A DNA stretch of 64,000 nucleotides, taken from positions 62,001 through 126,000 of the forward strand of contig JAJIRX010000916.1 of NCBI GenBank assembly GCA_023853785.1. Reading direction: 5' to 3'. The DNA comes from Psilocybe azurescens (lineage: Eukaryota; Basidiomycota; Agaricomycetes; Agaricales; Agrocybaceae). The stretch's first letter is position 1; each line of letters opens with the position of its first letter. Made by a program: the position numbers and the translations under genes. The notes below the pieces were generated by a model. It was not told where the DNA came from. It was given only the letters and a program-made list of their open reading frames with translations, and did no database searches. Positions 57,988-64,000 of the stretch are shown one piece after another.

Positions 57988-60174
57988 CAGTACTTTACCA
58001 TCCCCACACAGTCCATATGGACTCCAGTGGACTCCACTGGACTTGCCTATATACTGAGTGTAAAGGTAAACAGAGTCCAGTGGACTCCAGTGGATTCCAC
58101 TGCACTTTAGTAGATCTTATACTATACATTGAGATTGAATTTATTTACTGTGTCAAGTCCAGTGGACTCCAGTGGACTCCAGTGGACTACAGTGGACTAC
58201 AGTTATTTTAGTCCATATTCAATGTATAGTATAAGATCTACTAAAGTGCAGTGGAATCCACTGAGTCCACTGGACTCTGTTTACCTTTTACACTCAGTAT
58301 ATAGGCAAGTCCAGTGAGTCCACTGGAGTCCACTGGACTTGACACAGTAAATAAATTCAATCTTAACATAAATTCAGATTAGTGGAATAAAGTATATTAA
58401 TAACTATTTAATACATTACTACATATCTACATGTGAGGGCTAAGACAAAAGGAAGAAATAAGATAATAAAATAAAAAATAAAAAAGGGGGAGCAGGAGCA
58501 GTACTTTACCATCGTACGTGTCGTCCGTCGGGTCGTCCGTCGGGTCATTGGTACCGCGTCCGTATCCATCGCTGTCGCAGCCGCCGTACCCGTCCTTGTC
58601 GCTGTTGCAGCCGCCGTCCGGCGTCCCTCGTCCTCGTCCTCGTCCCTGCCGTCCGCGTCGGTCCTCGTCCCTGTCGCAGCCACCGTCCGCGTCCGCATCC
58701 TCGTCCTCGTCCCTGCCGTCCCCGTCCCTGTCGTCCCCGTCCGTCCCCGTCCGCTGTCGTCGTCGTCGTCCCCGTCCGCATCGTCCCCGTCCGCGTCCTC
58801 GTCCTCGTCCCCGTCCGTCCTCGTCGCTGTCGCGTCCGGCGTCATCGTCGCTGTCGCGTCCACGTCCTCGTCCCTGTCGTGTCCACGTCCACGTCCGCGT
58901 CGTCGTCCCTGTCGTGTCCACGTCCACGTCCGCGTCGTCGTCCCTGTCGTGTCCACGTCCACGTCCGCGTCGTCGTCCCTGCCGTCCGCGTCGGTCCTCG
59001 TCCCTGTCGCAGCCGCCGTCCGCGTCCGCGTCATCGTCCCTGTCGTCCCCGTCCCTGTCGCATCCGCTGTCGTTGTCCCTGTCGCGTCCACGTCCGGCGT
59101 CGTTGTCCCTGCCGTTCACGTCGTCGTCCCTGCCGTCCACGTCGTTGTCCCTGCCGTCCACGTCGTCGTCCCTGCCGTCCACGTCGTCGTCCCTGCCGTC
59201 CACGTCGTCCCTGCCGTCCGCGTTGTCGTCCCTGTCGCAGCCGCCGTCCGGCGTCCGCGTTGTCGTCCCTGTCGTCCGCGTCCGGCGTTGTCGTCCCTGT
59301 CGTCCCCGTCCGTCGTCGTCCCTGTCGCGTCCACGTCCACGTCGTTGTCGTCATCGCTGTCGCGTCCCTCGTCCCTGTCGCGTCCACGTCCGCGTCATTG
59401 TCCTCGTCCTCGTCCCTGCCGTCCGCATCCGTCGTCGTCCCTGTCGCAGCTGCCGTCTGCGTCCGGCGTCTGCGTCCTCGTCCTCGTCCTCGGTCGTCAA
59501 CCTCTGTCGCGTCGGGTTGGCTGTCGCCTGGCTCCGACCAACGAGGTGGTGGTGGTGGTAGTCGGAAGAAAGGTTGGGGTCGTCCATTTGATGGTTGTCG
59601 TGCCGATCGGCCGATGCCGGGCACGTGTGCACGTCACATGTGCTTGTGAAATTTGACCCCGCGGACTGAACAAAATACAAAATTGTATCCATAGGGAGGC
59701 ATTGCTCCCTAGTGTATTTAACTATTGTTTCATTTAATTGTCATTTCATAGAGTTTATTTCCATTGATTTTAGTCTTTTATTTTTTGCAATTAATATTAA
59801 TAACTAATGATCATACTTTGGATATTGTGTTAATTATTGCATCCAGTGGACTCCAGTGGATTCAACTGGACTGTGCTAATAAATATATTATTTGTTGTTG
59901 TTCAGTGAATATTTAAGCCCCAGTCCAGTGGACTCCAGTGGACTCCAGTGGACTTGACTGGACTCATAATCCACTGGACTGAGACTGGACTGAAAATTTG
60001 GCAGGAGTCCAGTGCGAGTCCAGTGGACTCCAGTGGACTGCAGTCCAGTTCCAGTCCAGTGGACTGGACAATCTGTCAGCCAGTTTGGCTGGACAGAGAG
60101 TCCAGTGGAGTCCAGTGGAGTCCAGTGGAGTCCACTGGAGTCCATATGGATTGTGTGGGGAAAGGAAAGACCTC
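57988..60174 (+). mobile_element. non-autonomous 8-bp-TSD element C
   Basis: 2187 bp. Starts CAGTACTTTACCATCCCC and ends with the inverted partner …GGGGAAAGGAAAGACCTC. It is flanked by a perfect 8-bp duplication ATCCTTTC (57980-57987 and 60175-60182). CCACACAGTCCATATGGACT is mirrored at the right end. Both ends hold near-perfect arrays of CCAGTGGACT (58020-58340 and 59840-60140). Inside are the shared AT-rich stretch, minisatellite and anchor. No tRNA-like segment was found in this copy, and no transposase. Confidence 0.9.
58500..59570. repeat. GTC-rich minisatellite and anchor motif of element C
   Basis: A kilobase of degenerate (GTCCCT)(GTCGCG)(GTCCAC)-like hexamers with GC far above the flanks. 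It ends in the anchor TCGGGTTGGCTGTCGCCTGG and a GGTGGTGGTGG run (59510-59562). Open in all six frames over hundreds of codons (Arg-Gly-Gln, Asp-Gly-Arg, Ser-Leu-Ser repeats), which is a by-product of the repeat. Not called as coding. Confidence 0.8.
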
Positions 60175-60182
60175 ATCCTTTC

Positions 60183-62815
60183 TCACACTTTATGGCTTCA
60201 AAAATTATAAGCTAGATAATGGATGACTTGCTATGCACAATGCAAAAAAACTGGAGAAAAGAGAGCCATTTTGTGATGTCAGAGCCTGATTTTGCACTTT
60301 TTAGAACATTCATTACAATATTTCGGCCCTTACATTGAATATAAAAATATATAAAAATTCAGATTAATATGCATATGAGTTGTCTCTATGAGAGTGCTAA
60401 AATTTGGATTTAACAAAGCTGTGGTTGTGAAGTTATAAATGAAAAGTGTCAATTTACAAACACAGGCCTTCCAAACACTTGTTGGAGTTGAATGAATTTA
60501 AGGAGCACATGTTGTCTATTTCAATTTTTGGGACACTATATACTCTGTGAATTTCCACTGGTGATGGTGCAATCAAAGTGCTGGATGACAAATGCAATGG
60601 AATTCAGAATTTATGCCATGTTATCAAAGTGATGGAAGGATTTGAGCATTGTTCAGTAAAATAACTTGGGAGAATCTGGTTTTACAAAAACAATAGAATT
60701 CATGTTCATGTCATGTTATTGAAAATAAAACAGAAAATACCAAGCAACAGAAGTCATGTTCATGTCACATTATTAAAGACAAAACAAGAAATATATTTGC
60801 ACAAAGATGGATTCTTGACACCCTTGCTGGGTCCCTGTGTAAAAGAACAAGTATTTACTTATGTAAAGGACTCATAACTTTGTGAACCACCATCCAGAAA
60901 CTGTTGAAAACAAACCAGCTGGGTTATTTATAACCGCAAAAAGTTAAACCCAATGGCCAATGTCCTTCTATGTTGAAAATAGTATATTTTTTTCACAGCC
61001 ATCAAAATAAATGAAAAACATAGGAAAACATATCTTATATAGAAGGAAGGAGGGGGTGTTACTGGAGGCCTTAGCAAAAAAATATACCCCATGTGGATTA
61101 TGAAATCCTGGACCCTCTTGGACTGAGTATTTGCTTTTCTTTTGAGGTGTTTGAGAATCTGCTTGCCTGTCTACCATGTACCAGAGGTAGTGTGAGATGT
61201 GACGGAAAGGCTCAGTGCTGGGGGTGTTGAAGTATGCGCAATTGTGTGTGCTATATATTGAATTTGGTTAGTGTCATTGTTGTTTCATTTCTATTCTCTT
61301 TCCCCTTAGCACTGTTGTTTTTCATGCAACAAATAATTGGGTGCTTGCTTGTCTTGATCTCATTTTTCTCCGGCTATGAGTATATTTCTCTGTCCAGATC
61401 ATGGCTGATGGCCTATTGTTCACTTTTCTTTCTCTACCTTGTTGCATCGCATCGCTTTCATCTTTACTCACCACTCACCACCACGAACACCGGCACACAG
61501 AACCTTGTCTTCTCCATCAGTGCTATGCAGCATATATTCTTTTTATCTATTATCAACTTTCTGATGAAGAGCAATTGTGCATGGGATCTCATTTGACGTT
61601 CTGAGGTACAGTGCAATGTACAATTTGGTTACGTCACCTCCCAGCCTGTGTATTACTACGTTTCCATGGCTGTGCATCTTCTCTTTGCCCTCCTGCTTCC
61701 CACTGACCCACCTTTCATGGCCAATAAGATCAAGCACAAGAACAATCAGATGATGTGTTACTCTCCTCTTACTCTTTCAGCTCTTGCTCATCTTTCTTCT
61801 AGTTGAACTTTCCCACTCCATGATTCGTCTCCTCTCTCCCACAAAGGGATATGCCCTCTGAATGATATCCCTGATATCTCCTTGTTCAACTGCTAGTGCT
61901 CGACGTATATCCTTCTGCTGATTTCCCATAGGAAAGGAAATAAGCTTATTCATTCACAGCTACCCCAACAGAGTGGCGAATTTGTTATATTCTATCTTTT
62001 TCACTATCTAGTATCTCAATTCTGTTCATCGTCTTCAGTAGATGATCACAGTGCACTGCCTTGTATTCTAGTATTTTTGAGTCTATCATATTGACAGTTA
62101 ATTATGTTTCTAGATCATTCCCCCAGATAGACCATCTGGACGCTATTGAATAGCCAGAAGCAGTGAGAATTTCGGCAGGAAGAGGTACCGTGTTTCTGGT
62201 ATTTGTAAATTCGCGTTGACCAGAATTCATACTCAAGCCGCGATTTAATCCCGTCTAGACATTCTGAGCGATGGATAAAGCTCAATTTATCTTCCCCATA
62301 TGCATAAATTTGGTCTCTAATTATTACCAACTAGTCTCAGGAAAATTTAATTGAAAGTTCCCTTCCCTTCCTTGCTTATTTAACCGCAGTTGTAGAGCTT
62401 TCCCATGCAAAGACAGTGCCGGTCCACTGCATCCCAACTTGCTGTCTGCGATGTGCCCGATCTTTCTATTATTAGGGGCATTTAAGAAGTCCAAGCAATG
62501 GTTTGACAACGGCATTGCCTTCTTATCCTCTTAAAATAGGTACATACAATCAAGGTGCTGGTTGACAGCCTTGGCTTTGCTTTCCCTCTCCCCTTCCAAT
62601 CTCTTGAATAATGCCCCAGTACGAAAAACATTGTAAACGGTGACATGAGGAGTCTGTCACAAATACTGTCCACGGGAATACTGCGCATGGTGGTTCCATC
62701 TTGGTTGCCGGTTGCGATGTCGTTTCACCTCGCACTCCTGGTAAGTAGATTTGAACCGTGCGCTTCATGGTGTTTGCCATAGTACCATCGCTGTTGGCAG
62801 CTTCTAGCTCACAAA
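60183..62815. other. intergenic, nothing recognised
   Basis: 2.6 kb, AT-rich in the first part. Short open frames only (for example hydrophobic ones near 61234-61596) without conserved motifs. Confidence 0.4.
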
Positions 62816-63288
62816 ATGTCATCTTCCTTTCTACGCAGCCAGAATATCCCGGACTCCGATGTACCATACAGCATCTTGGCATTCCGTTTTCACAAAGGCG
62901 ATGACAAGAAGAAGAAATGCATCGCCATTCACCTCAAGGGTAAGTTTGATTAAGACGACGGACGGTTTGATACAGTGCATATAAAGGTACAATCCGAAAT
63001 AGTAGTACCCTTCTTGCATAGTGGATATTTAACAATTCTTCTCGCTCTACGCAGGACATCTGCTGCTTACCTGAGGATGGGCCGGCATCTTTAACTCAAG
63101 TCCAAGTCCAAACCACAACCCCAACCACAACCGAGGTTAAGGCAGGGCTCGACGGTGGAAAGGCTGCTCTACAAGCTAGGCTGGGTCGCCTTGCGTCTGT
63201 ACAGACGACAAAGGCAGATGGGCAGCATTCCCGAGGAGCCGTCGACAAAGAGAAGTGGGAGTTCAGCATAGATCTCACCTTGGATTGA
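62816..63288 (+). CDS. possible small two-exon gene, function unknown
   Basis: The first exon reads MSSSFLRSQNIPDSDVPYSI then LAFRFHKGDDKKKKCIAIHL, ending at a GTAAGT donor (about 62941). An acceptor CTACGCAG ends about 63055. The second exon reads DICCLPEDGPASLTQVQVQT, a Thr/Pro-rich stretch, an Ala/Leu/Gly-rich stretch, then EKWEFSIDLTLD and a stop at 63286-63288. The phases do not join cleanly at the two splice sites (one base too many), so either the junction or the sequence is off. A possible upstream exon ends at a GTAAGT at 62741. I do not recognise the protein. Confidence 0.35.
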
Positions 63289-64000
63289 GGAGTGGAGTCG
63301 GAGCTGAGTGTGGTTGACCCGGTTGTCTTTGTATTTTTGGTGCTACTTGAAAGGAGAAGCCAATCTATGATGCTTTACTCTGTCGCTGGCAGTGACTTAT
63401 GTATCGCAGCAGGATAGGATCAAAAAAACTCTAACTGAAGTGTACGTTGATTCACAATATTCTCTCGAGGCGTTAATTGATTGCAATACTTACAGCCACA
63501 AGCAAGATTACCCTGGGATTAAGATGTATGACATACACAAGTTTTAGAATGAGAAGAATCTTGAGCACCGCCTTGCACCTGTGTTTTTCTCACTTCCTCT
63601 GATGATGCTCCTTCTAGATTCTTTCTCGGTCTCTGCGACTACATAGGGCACAATGGGTGTATAAGCTCATTTGTCACACGTGAACATAATATTATCGAGA
63701 ACCTGCCAAAAGATATTCGAGGAGAATTGTTGAATGTCTGGGGTCCCACTTCTTCTCACGCAGCAGGCCTACGATTCTTCAACCATTCATTGGACAACGT
63801 TCCGTTCGCGCGTTGGGGGGTTATGAAGTCCCATCAATGTTGTGTTTAGTCCGTGCCGCCGACTTAAATATACTGAGATTGAATACAGATACAGTGTGGG
63901 TGTCTTCTCAGAATAATATGAGGGAGTCTATAGAAGGGGCGAATGTTGACGTGTAGTAACTCGGAGCCTGTGCTCTGATTGACTTCAGAGCTTCTATCTC
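63289..64000. other. window end, nothing recognised
   Basis: No gene, repeat or RNA could be supported. It may contain the 3' region of the preceding candidate or part of a gene continuing beyond the window. Confidence 0.35.

Noticed and set aside
58427..59656. Long Arg/Gly/Asp-rich frames (up to 347 codons)
   Set aside because: Same reason: GTC-rich minisatellite of element C, open in all six frames.
1..64000. CRISPR array
   Set aside because: The tandem arrays have no unique spacers of constant length; they are subterminal motifs, satellites or WD40-coding repeats, and the organism is eukaryotic.

Overview
The window looks like a transposon-dense stretch of a basidiomycete genome, probably an agaricomycete. 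The reasons are short GT-AG introns (about 50-65 bases), a large C2-like/NACHT/WD40 NOD-like receptor, a seven-helix membrane protein of a basidiomycete type, and fungal F-box, Sec61-alpha, PCNA and MBF1 sequences. This is inferred from sequence alone; no database search was possible.

Layout. 1-10285 is an AT-rich relic bounded by an inverted repeat. It holds a degenerate satellite, a PIF/Harbinger MITE and a pogo-like element. 10946-15860 is a complete non-autonomous element (A) with an 8-bp target duplication; it contains a second element (I), which contains three hAT-type MITEs. 16461-18417 is a broken Tc1-like element split by a solo LTR. 20281-26757 is the NOD-like receptor gene with 23 near-identical WD40 repeats. 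27409-33085 is GC-rich and carries damaged copies of PCNA and Sec61-alpha. 33381-38062 is a Ty1/copia element with identical LTRs. 39372-43201 is a nest of a hairpin element, a PIF element containing a SINE, a non-autonomous element (D) and a truncated end (G). 43984-45294 is an intact six-exon membrane protein gene. 47689-50103 (B), 50765-52353 (F) and 57988-60174 (C) are further non-autonomous elements. An MBF1 fragment lies between B and F, and an F-box gene lies between F and a PIF MITE. The last 3.8 kb hold little that can be recognised.

Main observation. A, B, C, D, E, F and the fragment G look like related non-autonomous transposons. A, C and D have perfect 8-bp target duplications and short asymmetric inverted ends (CAGTACTTTAC / GAGGTCTTTAC type), which suggests hAT-like mobilisation. 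Each carries dense arrays of a short near-palindromic CC-n-GG motif just inside BOTH ends. The motif is shared by the two ends of one element but differs between elements. A, B, D and F also contain a tRNA-like segment with A and B boxes. A, B and C contain a long hexamer/triplet minisatellite anchored by a conserved GC-rich motif. No transposase was seen in any of them.

Caution. Many reading frames here (receptor, copia pol, PCNA, Sec61, F-box) carry one- or two-base frameshifts, several at homopolymers. Some may be consensus errors. The larger deletions in PCNA and Sec61-alpha cannot be explained that way.
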